Origin: Chlorops oryzae
Taxonomy: Eukaryota; Arthropoda; Insecta; Diptera; Chloropidae
Reading direction: 5' to 3'
NCBI GenBank assembly: GCA_020466095.1
Contig: CM035808.1
Span: 22,122,480 to 22,186,479, forward strand
Length of the DNA stretch: 64,000 nucleotides
Made by a program: the position numbers and the translations under genes. Below the pieces are notes generated by a model, which worked only from the letters and a program-made list of their open reading frames with translations, was not told the origin of the DNA and searched no databases. Below, piece by piece: positions 1 through 8,999 of this stretch. Each line of letters begins with the position of its first letter. The first letter of the stretch is position 1.

Positions 1-714
1 AAGGATGTGAATTTATACTATAAACGTATCTGCGTACAAGTCGGAAGCACTTGATACCTTGGTCATATGAAACTTTAAAAGACATTGCTGCAGGACTTTC
101 TGCTGCGAAAATAATCGTTTCAGCGATAAAAAATCTATAGAAGGTGAAAGAAATAATGCTGAATTAAGTTTCTAAGTTATCATTTAGCAGAATTATCAAA
201 GAATTCTCTTGCACATATTGGCATATGTCTGTTTAATATATGACAACAGAATTCCTGATGAATTCCTTCTAACACAGAACAATAAAAAAAAGATATGCTT
301 AACCATAAAGTAAATAAATCAATTATTATATAAATCGAAGGAATCTCATTGCCGGAAGTAATGCCCACGTTTATGGTATAAAAATAGCCAACACAAACAC
401 ACAGAGCTCGCGCGCACATATGCGCATTCGACCCCAAACCGACGTGGCCAAATGTCAGAGAAGTTGATTGTGGTCAATTACATCGACGCTTCACCCACGC
501 TGTCAGTTAAGCTCTGTTCCGTTATGTTGCGCTGCGTTACGTTGCGTTGAGTTGTTGTTCTCTGCTCTCACTGTGACTGTCATTTGACTGGAATTTGTTT
601 ATGATACATATCGCAATAAATTCGCTTGTTCATTGTTGGTTTTTTTTCCTTTTTTTGCTCTGCAAATGATATGGAATACCTTTTGGCTGCATATTCAAAT
701 GGCATCATTTATTT
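1..714. other. Gene-free AT-rich stretch
   Basis: I see no coding potential, RNA gene or mobile-element terminus here. The only local structure is a short run of related GCGTTACGTTGCG-like words near 520-550. Confidence 0.5.
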
Positions 715-791
715 TCAGCGACAACAAATTGTGGTGGCAAACAGCAAGGAGTCGCGTGAAAAAAAAATCAACGAAAAATTTGTCGTAGGCG

Positions 792-1003
792 GTGAAAATG
801 TTTGAGCTTTTCGCGCTTCATTTTTCTCGTTTTTCAATTTTCGGACAAACAACATGCGATGGACGAACGAACGACGGGCGACGGACGACGACGACGATAA
901 CGAGAGCGCCGATGATGATGAGGAGGAAGGAGGAGGAGGGCGACGAGGATAAAACACAGTTGAATTTGTACAATAACAAAGTAGACAGACTGCAGACTGG
1001 TAA
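792..1003 (+). other. Possible non-coding 5' exon ending at a strong splice donor
   Basis: This is a purine-rich, GC-raised stretch with GAC/GAT/GAG triplet runs. It ends at CAGACTG followed by GTAAGT, a near-consensus dipteran donor. The composition resembles 5' UTR exons of large fly genes. No acceptor, promoter or conserved ORF supports it, and the short ORFs on both strands look like products of the triplet runs. It is only a candidate. Confidence 0.2.
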
Positions 1004-1061
1004 GTCAATAATAGGGTGGTCGCAACAACAATTCGCGCTGAGAACCCGAGTTAAATTATGA

Positions 1062-1950
1062 CTAGTGTAAGTGGGGAGCGTATATTTTATTCGCTTTCAC
1101 ATTTTCTTTTTTTATTGTTTTTTTTTTTTTATATTACTTTGCATAACAATTTAATTTTATTAGCCGGCAATGCGGAGGAAACAAACAGAGATTTATGAGC
1201 GTGTCAGCAGGAGTATTAACCTTTTTTTGGTCAGTAGGTAGAACGTAAAATCAGTAAAAGAAAAAAATATATATATATAAATAAAACTCTCTCCTTCTGA
1301 AGTCACTTACGTTGATTTTTCGTAAAGGTTATTTGGGTCAAAAAGCCTACTTGCCATTCTAAGATGTTGTCAGCTTCAATTTGAGCAAAATTTTTACTTT
1401 CTGCACTCACTTACACAAGGTAGTGCTGTGCAGTGCTGTACACTGCCATGTACAGTGCAAAGGACTTAATAAAATTTCCCTTTGACATTCTATTCCCCTG
1501 AGTGATTGTATAAGTCAAGCTAAAAATTTATCAAACGCTGTCGTTAACATTTCCAATTATTTTATTTGGCAAAACGAGACCGACCGACCGACCGACCTTC
1601 TTCGGTTGTTCCACTTTTCATTTGATTCTCCATTTCTTCTTCTTGTTCTATGCAAACGGAAATGACGTAGTCAAGCGAAGAAAAGAGAGAACAGCACGTT
1701 GCTAGCAATAATGAACTTTAACTAACCAACTAACAAGAGACCTGACGGCACAGAGACCTGACATGAAAACGTTGTACTTCGATTTCCTATCAGCATTGAC
1801 ACAAGTCACCGAATTCACCGAGAATTCGAAATTTCCAACATTGGTCGGTCGGCTCGTCGTGTGCTCATTCAATTTCTTGCCAGGCCCAAATTTCTTATAC
1901 TTTTTGCCATCTCTTTCTTCTTACAGAGAGCGAGATAGAGAAAGGATTTC
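1062..1950. other. Gene-free stretch with a GACC microsatellite
   Basis: No gene is recognised. It contains about four GACC units near 1579-1598 and a small imperfect inverted repeat built on GTGCAGTGCTGTACACTG near 1424-1458. Confidence 0.4.
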
Positions 1951-1957
1951 AAGGGTC

Positions 1958-2645
1958 CGTTAGAGAGAGAGAGAGGAGAGAGAGAGAGAGGGAGGGAGAG
2001 AGATAAGAGAAAGAGAGAGATAAGAGAGTGAGAGAGAGAGAGAGAGAGGGAGGGTGAGAGAGAGGGTGAGAGAGCGGGTGAGAGAGAGGGTGAAAGAGGA
2101 GAGGGTGAGAGAGAGGGGTGAGAGAGAGGGGAGAAGAGAGGGGAGGGAAGTGAGAGAGAGGGTGAGAGAAGAGGGTGAGGAGGGGAGAGAGGGGAGAGAG
2201 AGAGGAGTGAGAGAGAGGGTGAGAGAGAGGGTGAGAGAGAGGGTGAGAGAGAGGGTGAGAGAGAGGGAGTAGAGAGAGAGGGTGAGGAGAGGAGAGGTGA
2301 GTGAGAGAGAGAGGGTGAGAGAGAGGGTGAGAGAGAGGGTGAGAGAGAGGGTGAGAGAGAGTGAGTGAGAGAGAGGGTGAGTGAGAGAGAGAGGGTGAGT
2401 GAGAGAGAGGGGTGAGAGAGAGGGTAGAGAGAGAGGAGTGAGAGAGAGGGTGAGTGAGAGAGGGTGAGAGAGAGGGTGAGAGAGAGGGAGTGAGAGAGAG
2501 AGGTGAGGAGAGAGGAGTGAGAGAGGGTGAGAGAGAGAGGAGGAGGAGAGAGGGTAGGAGGTGAGAGAGAAGTGAGAGAGGGTGAGAGAGAGAGAAAGAA
2601 GAGGAGAGAGCGAAAGAAAGAGAGAGAGAGAAAGCGAGAAAGGGA
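1958..2645. repeat. GA-rich minisatellite (about 690 bp)
   Basis: The plus strand is almost purely purine for nearly 690 bp. It is built from units close to GAGAGAGAGGGT (period about 12), with interspersed GTGAGT and GAGGAG variants. The long ORFs on both strands (a Leu/Ser/Pro-rich one on minus, an Arg/Glu/Val-rich one on plus) are translations of the repeat and not genes. A polypurine tract of this kind contains many GAGAG pentamers, the core recognised by GAGA factor in flies, and could form triplex DNA. Neither property is shown here. Confidence 0.9.
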
Positions 2646-2649
2646 AGGT

Positions 2650-3920
2650 GCCTTTCCACTTTCACTGAATCATTTTGTGTGCAAGTAATGATTAGTTTAA
2701 AATCATTATATTAAAATCCATCGATTGACAACAACCAGCAATATTTGCCTTCCTTGTCGCTGGTGCATAAGAACAAGAAGAAAGAAGAAGAAGGGGAAAA
2801 GAAACTCCATGCAAGGAAATAATTTTGCACAAAATGCAGGTCAAGTTGCAAAGCAATTTATTTCGAGTTTCGATTAAACGATACCGATAGTCAAGAAAAA
2901 TGGACAAACTTAGAATTGCGGTCACGACTTTTGTATTGGGAATGTCATGGTACAGAATGCAACGCAGCCTAACGACAATCGATGTCATTCTCGAAGGACG
3001 GAAAAAATTCTTAAATATAAATTGCCTACGTTGCAACACCGAGAACGGTAGTTAGCTCTTTTTTTTTAAGTATGATGCAATACGCTCAGCATATTACGAG
3101 CAATTTTCAATCAAACTTCCACACCTCGAATCAACAAAAGAACTTCTTCGCCTAAAAAAGAAAGGGTGGGAACACCACTAAACATTTTTTTTTTTTTGGT
3201 ATTGGACTTGATGCGAGTTAGAGAAAATTCAAGCGAGAGAAGTTCGAACTATGGTAGTTTGACTGCACCTTAAATCACTTTGGACTATCACTTTGATGTG
3301 GGGAAAAACTGCTGACTGCCTTCAAGGAAGATGAATATTCAAAGGTGCCCAACTTTTTTGAGAAATGATATCATGGCCAGATCCAGATTTTTTGTTGCTC
3401 TGGGCCAAAGCAATATTTGCCGCCACCTATGATATTGCTATGTATGTATGTATATACGTATGCATGGGTATTTACTGTTTTCGTGTATCTATATCAAATT
3501 GATGATCCTCAGAGTGCCACTCTGGGCATTTGCTCGGCTTGCCACCTCCAAAATGGGGTCCTGAATGATATCAGTTTTGTAAAGAAACATTTAGAGCCGG
3601 TATTACAATTAATGCCAATGTTTTTCTGTTTTCATTAAGCTTGACATTCCAATCGCACCGTCCTGCTCTAAAGGGTTAATCCCAGAGGAAAGGTGCTTTC
3701 AGACATGCCGATTTCATGCAACGATTTTTTTATTGTTGACAAGGGAGGGGTGATGGAAAGGAACGGGTACAAATTATTCGTACCAAAGAACTTATACTTA
3801 TATAGACCTTTTGTGACGATTTTGGAGATTTCTTTTTTAACAGTATTCGCTTTTTCGTGTTAGTTTGACAAGAAGAGAGTCCGTTCAAAATTTTGGGCTT
3901 AATTAAGTTAATATACCTAA
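2650..3920. other. Gene-free stretch
   Basis: No supported gene or complete mobile element. ORFs here are short and lack recognisable domains. Confidence 0.4.
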
Positions 3921-3924
3921 TTTT

Positions 3925-4090
3925 TGTACCCAGCGTGGGAGAAATTCGCCCACTGTGGTGGCCTATCTATAATGGTCTATCGTATCTTGCGTATGGAAAG
4001 GTGCAGGAGCTTCAAATTTCAAATATATGTTAACCACGATGTATCAGACGTGTATGGATGACATATGCGTGGTCCGCCCACTGCCACGCC
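3925..4090 (+). mobile_element. INE-1/Helitron-like repeat fragment
   Basis: It opens with TACCCAGCGTGGG and contains GCCCACTGCCACGCCCACA, words shared with the complete element at 14681-15942, where the same CCCAGCGT and GGGCGTGGCAGTGGG words occur. Only part of the element is present. Confidence 0.5.
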
Positions 4091-4324
4091 CACAAATGGA
4101 GAATTTTCATGGCTTCTGAAATAAAAGGCCTAGATGCTTCAAATTCGAACCATTTTCAAACAAGTAGACAAGTGTGTGAGTATTTTATAGAATATTTAAA
4201 AATGCATTCAAAAATGCCTCCTACTCTAAAGTGCTGTAACCCAAATAATGGGACCTTTTAGTAAAATGGTGCAAGAACAAAAAATTACAGCCCTTGACAT
4301 AAGTTTTCTCATATTAAAAGTCCG

Positions 4325-4345
4325 CTGGACACCCTGTATAAATAA
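4325..4345. mobile_element. Decayed Tc1/mariner-type terminus
   Basis: The word GGACACCCTGTATA matches the end motif ACACCCTGTATA of the element at 53635-54346. No partner terminus was found. Confidence 0.25.
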
Positions 4346-4359
4346 ATAAAATTTAAATT

Positions 4360-5840
4360 ACGAGTTCTCCATGGAGGCTGCTTTGTCCCTTTCAAAATAT
4401 GTATTGGCGTTGCTTAACACTTGACAGCAAATGTAAGAGAACGCCCACTTTTTAAAATAGATACTAGATACGATGACATATCTACATAGGCGTCATTTCT
4501 GCTTTCTGGAATTAATAAAAAAGCGCGTTAATCTCCAAATAAGAACAAAAAATTAAGCCTTTAAAATTGAAAAACAAACAACTATTAACGTCTGTAAAAG
4601 GTGATGGTCTGAAATAAATCCAGGATTTCCATTTAGGTATTTTTAAAACAAATAAATATTTTTTCCAAAGTCAAACCCACTCATCAACAATTTCCCTACC
4701 ATATGTCACATTACATTTTTCAGTAACTGTCACATTTAATTGTTTCGAGTGTCCCAAAAAGGCTTCCTTTTGAAATGAACGTTTTCCCTTTCAATTTTTT
4801 TCTTTCTTCTTCTTTCTTGTTCTAGGAATACAGGACATAGCCAACAGCACCAGAGGTCGGCTACTATTGTGTATAACAGAAACAACAGGAGCGCTCGGAT
4901 GAACATGTGGATGCATACTCAACGGATGTGAGCCATGTTTGAAAGTCGCATTGTGTTCACTCGGACTTTACTTGCTTTTAGGCATGTCGGAATTCACAGT
5001 TGCGGCATCAATAGCGACTTTCCCATATTGTACTTCAAAAGAGCAAATGTCGCACTCACAGGATCCTATGAATGCTTTTTATTTTGCATTTTATATTTTA
5101 AATTTGCATTCCTTTGTCAATTGTTTGTGCATACGATATACACATATTCTCCGTACATGCCTGCCCGCCCGCCCGCCTGCCTTTCTGCCTATTCCACTCA
5201 CAAAGCTCACTGTTCGTTGCCGTTACGGCTGCCGTTCTGTAGCACGCCGTCATCCATCTGCTGCTAATTTTTCAGACTGCTCATTTCGCACAAAAAGGAA
5301 TAAGGACACAACAAGCAGCAAAAGTTTCACCTTTGTTTACAAGGTTTGTGGCACATGACAGTCGTCGTCGCTATTGAAATCGTTGCGCCCAATGCACCGC
5401 AAATAATCGTGTACAAAAAAGGAGCTTGCACTTCTTCCATCATTACCATCAAAGTCATTCCGTTTCACATAACCCAATTCAGTGCACAAGAACACATACA
5501 AATATGCATACATACGTCCATATTGAAAGCAGCGATAGACAAAACTATCGAAACCTATCAAAACTGTTTGCTAGAATGGTTGGTGAATACGTTAAAAGAG
5601 ATGTGAAAAATTTTAAATTGAAGAAAATTCAAGCAAAAGGCTTCCATTGACTCGTCGTCGGATTTAAGAACGACAAACACGAAAAAAAAGGATCTGCCAA
5701 TTGAAAGAGGGTCACTGTGAACACAGTCGCATACACATCCGCATACAATTGCCAAGCACACTCGGTTACGTGCTTGGGTTACTGGAATATTTTACTGAGA
5801 GACATCGTCGAATTTAAAACGCAAGAAACAACAACAAAAA
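4360..5840. other. Gene-free stretch preceding a candidate first exon
   Basis: No supported gene. It contains a CCCGCCCGCCCGCC run near 5161-5180. ORFs here have no domain signature. Confidence 0.35.
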
Positions 5841-5844
5841 AACT

Positions 5845-5875
5845 ATGGAGAAAAAACGTTTTCACTTCAATTCAG
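5845..5875 (+). CDS. Candidate short first coding exon (speculative)
   Basis: An ATG at 5845 follows a fly-like leader (ACAACAACAAAAAAACT). It opens ten codons (Met-Glu-Lys-Lys-Arg-Phe-His-Phe-Asn-Ser) and reaches a near-consensus donor TTCAG then GTGAGT at 5876. The exon would be 31 nt and leave phase 1. No downstream exon that joins it could be identified, so this rests on start context plus donor only. Confidence 0.2.
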
Positions 5876-6490
5876 GTGAGTTTTGTTTTCACAAAAAAAA
5901 AAAAAATCCCTCTTTATTACTCTTGCTATATCGTGTCCTTTAAGCGGCAAAATCGTGATATTATTTAAATCTGAAATACATCCAAGCACGTTCTTCATAC
6001 AAATCACTCATAGCGTCGAGACCTTGTCATCCCTGAAACTACTTTTCAAGGAGAATGTACTTTTAAGCACGGCGATAAATTGTCGCATTAGAAAAACATT
6101 TGCCCAAGGGTCATTATCATTATGGGTGTTATGGGGACTTTTATAATTTTTTTTTTTTTTTTTTTGTTGCCCTTCATCAATCAGAGTTGTTGGTCGAAAA
6201 TTTTGAATATTAAAATTTCAACACATCAAGCCGATAAATTTATATCGAGAAATCGATTTTGGAATCTTTCTCATGTACAGGGGCAAATAACATCCCAGCA
6301 AACATTTACCCTTACTAAACAATTGGAAGTAATTTGCGCCCGCAAACAAAAGGCTTGGATCCAAGTGTTGGAATTTATTTGGAATTCAAGTGTAAATAAC
6401 CAAAACGGCTCCCTTTTTATTCAATTGGATTTCAGATTGAAAAACATATAAATCCAAGCAATCGAATTAAATATTATCCAAGCCTAAACA

Positions 6491-6540
6491 AGCAGTACCA
6501 ATCCGATGTAGGCGGGTTCAATCCCCGCTGCGGCGAATGT
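6491..6540 (+). repeat. tRNA-like (pol III B-box) block
   Basis: It contains GGGTTCAATCCCCGC, matching the B-box/T-arm consensus GGTTCRANTCC with a short flanking stem (GCGGG/CCCGC). No convincing A box or full cloverleaf is visible, so I call a tRNA-derived fragment inside the 6294-7135 element, not a tRNA gene. Confidence 0.45.
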
Positions 6541-6800
6541 TTTTTTCTTTTTTTTTTTGAATACTTACTTAGATAATATAACATTTAAATAATATTTCAA
6601 AACTTAGAGGAATATCTAGCATTCATCCAAACATTTATGAAAAAAAAAATTTTTTTTAAAGCACATGTGTATGCATTGCGTTTCTGACGACCGGATATGA
6701 ACCTAAATTTATAACTGTCAACTTCCTTTCTCCCCTCTAAGTGAATCAAAATTTACCTCAGATATCTTTCTACGTCCCAATTTTTCCACAATCTTTTTTC

Positions 6801-6872
6801 GCCCGCGACAGGAATCGAACTCGAGCCCTCCAGGTTACAAATCGCAACACGCTCCCATTACGCTACCGAGAG
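6801..6872 (-). repeat. tRNA-derived SINE-like head with A and B boxes
   Basis: On the minus strand this reads as a tRNA-like sequence with a good A box (TAGCGTAATGGG, plus-strand complement at about 6854-6865) and a good B box (GAGTTCGATTCC, about 6811-6822) at tRNA-like spacing. The acceptor ends do not pair and the anticodon arm is poor, so a functional tRNA is unlikely. It lies inside the TIR element 6294-7135. Confidence 0.55.
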
Positions 6873-7205
6873 ATCTGATTCGCGCGTGCTAGAATTAATA
6901 TATTAACGTTCGAAAAAAATCGAATAGTAGACACCTAGTATGTATGTACGATGTATGTACGGATTTGCGAAGTACTTGAAAAATTTAACGTTTCCCAAAC
7001 ACATTTGGAAAGCGTTTGGGAAATGTTTGCGAATTTAATATAGCACATATATGCTTCGAAAAAGTTTGGAAAATTTCTTGGAAACAAATGAATAGTAAGC
7101 ACCTTTGTAAAAAGCTTAAGCAAATGTTTGCTGGGATATTAAACAGCTTACGATATATAGCCATAAATAAACGGAAAAAACTGCGCAACCTAATTGTTGG
7201 CTACA

Positions 7206-7310
7206 CTCTTCGAGATCGATTTAAAATTGACATATAGCCAGTCTAACAAAACGAGATTTAGGGATCGCTACATTTATCAAATTCTTCCAGAAATTGCAGT
7301 CAATTTGAGT
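7206..7310 (+). repeat. Dispersed repeat, copy 1
   Basis: GATCGATTTAAAATTGACAT and the following TAGCCAGTCT, then AATTGCAGTCAA, recur in the same order and spacing at 48718-48830 (GATTTAAAATTAACATGTAG, AATTGCAGTCAA). The family is unidentified. Confidence 0.5.
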
Positions 7311-7553
7311 ACATTTTACGTGCTGCTCTGTGTTGTTGATCTTAATAAGCCCTTTAACGAGCAATTTCTGTTAAATATGGGATCTGAGAATCATTTTTCA
7401 AGCCGTGTTCATAACATATTACGTTATAAATATTCACGCAAAAATAATTAATAATTGTATTTAGGTATACCAGCTTGTCGTTTGGAAATAATAATTTCTT
7501 CACCCTTCCTCGCTTGTCCTCCACAGAATAGGCATAGTAGGTCACAGAGTAGG

Positions 7554-8070
7554 TTTTCGAAATGAATCAAATTTTGGCTGATCATTGCAATGCAGCTATC
7601 CTTCAGCTCGGCAATCAAGTACTTTTCGCCGAGATAGATGAGGTCTCTTATTTTTGGGAAACACAGTGAAATCGAGTTTGAGACGTGGCGATAGTAAATA
7701 AAGTCCAAAAAACTCTGAAACGTGTCTGGATCCGTGTCGGTTATACGAATTCCATGGGAGTTCCGTGACTCCTCAAAAAATCCATTTAGCAGCATTGCCT
7801 GAATTGCCTCGGAAGCATCTTTTATTATCCATTTGTGGCAGGGAAAACTTTTCGCAGCCGCATCCGACCGGCCGACCACAAAGCTACAATCGGCTTTATG
7901 ATTCGCAAGGTATTCGGCCTTTTGGTAATCACTGCAAAAGAAAGACATTTTACCTTTTCTGAATAAACTATCATCGGGTGTGAAAACTTTTACTTGAAAT
8001 CTTTCCACTCCTTTTTTGCTTGAGCTGCTCGATCCTGGTTTGGGTTATTGTTCGACGAAGAAGCTTCCAT
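7554..8070 (-). pseudogene. 5' partial inverted duplicate of the BTB gene
   Basis: The start codon is at 8070 on the minus strand. Exon 1 is 8070-7994 (77 nt), the intron is 7993-7932 (62 nt, GTAAAAG to TTTGCAG), and exon 2 runs from 7931. A simple ORF call reads straight through the intron and invents residues before SDYQKA; spliced, the join gives ...KEWKDFNDYQKAEYL. The BTB core is open and carries the family-typical PCHKW motif, and residues through HFEN match the plus-strand gene at 19650-20166 almost exactly. Past 7554 the match decays with a small deletion and frameshift, and exons 3-6 are absent, so the BACK region and C-terminus are lost. Keeping the intron shows that it arose by DNA duplication, not retroposition. 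Whether a truncated BTB-only protein is made is unknown. Confidence 0.75.
7932..7993 (-). other. 62-nt intron in the partial BTB duplicate
   Basis: The donor GTAAAAG and acceptor TTTCTTTTGCAG on the minus strand are identical to the intron at 19727-19788. Removing it restores a continuous frame from the ATG at 8070 into the BTB domain. Confidence 0.8.
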
Positions 8071-8166
8071 TTCTTTGTTTATTTGTTTATTTAACTGGGC
8101 GACGGATCACTTATCAAAACAGTTGGCGCAAAGTCGCCTGAAATTATCTTTTGGGGATGTGCTTAG

Positions 8167-8918
8167 GTATGCTCTAGTGATGGGCGATACCGATACGATA
8201 GTATCGGGTATCGATACTTTTGGGGCGATACTATCGAAATTTGGCATCGATTCTTTCGCAGCGCGATACTTACTAGTATCGATACTTGGAGACTTAATTT
8301 AGAGTATTCTGTCTGAATTGGGTACTCGTTCCTTGCGAAAGACTTTTTTCAATGGCGGCTTTAATAATGGATGAGTGCGGGAATTGACTTTCGCCAGAGC
8401 ATTTGAAAAGAAGAATTTTCCTTGCTGCTCTGAACCAACAATAGGCCAATTCACAGCTCATGCTAATTTAAGGTTTAATATGCTAATTTGCTTTTTTTTT
8501 GGATTTTCATTAAAACTGCTCAAAATACTGTACATAATTTGCATATATAATACATACATTTCAAATACATACCCTCAAAATACTGTACATAATTTGCATA
8601 TATAATACATACATTTCAAATACATACCCTGAAAATATTTTTTAAGTATTTCATATTTTATAGTTTCGTTAGAAATCGTTTTACGATCATCGTAATGAAA
8701 ACGCGGGTAAGGAAGAGTTTAGCCTATTATTGCGCTTCAAAGCACTTATTTACACAGGGGAGCGGATATAAAAATGGGTATCGTTTTATTCGATACTATA
8801 TCTTGGTATCGATTCCTTTAGCCGCGATAGTATCGTTGTATCGATACTGATTGGACTTGAGTATCGCGATACCCAAGTATCGATACTGGTTTCGGATTTG
8901 CCCATCACTAGTATGCTC
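8167..8918. mobile_element. hAT-type non-autonomous element with 8-bp target duplication
   Basis: The element is 8175-8910 (736 bp). Ends TAGTGATGGGC and GCCCATCACTA form an 11-bp perfect TIR. The 8-bp direct repeat GTATGCTC flanks it (8167-8174 and 8911-8918). The paralogous site upstream of the other BTB copy (about 19536-19556, reverse strand) has a single GTATGCTC and no insertion, so the empty site is visible in the same window. There is no transposase ORF. Inside are clusters of the palindrome TATCGATAC near both ends (8200-8285 and 8775-8890) and a 55-bp tandem repeat. The 8-bp duplication and TIR are those expected of the hAT superfamily. Confidence 0.9.
8519..8632. repeat. 55-bp tandem repeat inside the hAT element
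   Basis: Two near-identical units begin with CAAAATACTGTACATAATTT (8521 and 8576) and end with TACATACCCT. Period is 55 bp. Confidence 0.9.
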
Positions 8919-8937
8919 ATAATACATCGATGCTCAA

Positions 8938-8968
8938 TAGGCTTTATGGTTCGCAAGGTACTCGGTAG
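8938..8968 (-). pseudogene. Third small fragment of BTB exon 2
   Basis: AGGCTTTATGGTTCGCAAGG and the following TACTCGG closely match the exon-2 segment 7893-7918 (CGGCTTTATGATTCGCAAGG), same orientation as the minus-strand copy. It starts just where the similarity to the other copy's upstream region ends (about 8936), so it marks a rearrangement breakpoint. Confidence 0.5.
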
Positions 8969-8999
8969 TATTTGACTAATGAGTAATACTATTGTACGA

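Larger units (their letters stand above)
6294..7135. mobile_element. TIR element of the CCCAGCAAACA family with internal tRNA-like blocks
   Basis: The left end CCCAGCAAACATTT and the right end (reverse complement CCCAGCAAACATTT) form a 14-bp perfect terminal inverted repeat, flanked on both sides by AT, a possible 2-bp target duplication. The element is 842 bp with no transposase. It contains a forward pol III B-box-like word at 6515 and a reverse tRNA-like block at 6801-6872. Related ends occur at 21884-22572 and 44221-45876. The superfamily is not certain; a 2-bp AT duplication would suit ISL2EU-type elements, but that is inference. Confidence 0.6.

Noticed and set aside
1949..2665. 238-codon minus-strand ORF
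   Set aside because: It is a translation of the GA minisatellite (Leu/Ser/Pro only), with no gene features.
6801..6872. Possible tRNA gene on the minus strand
   Set aside because: A and B boxes are present but the acceptor stem does not pair and the anticodon arm is poor; it lies inside a TIR element.
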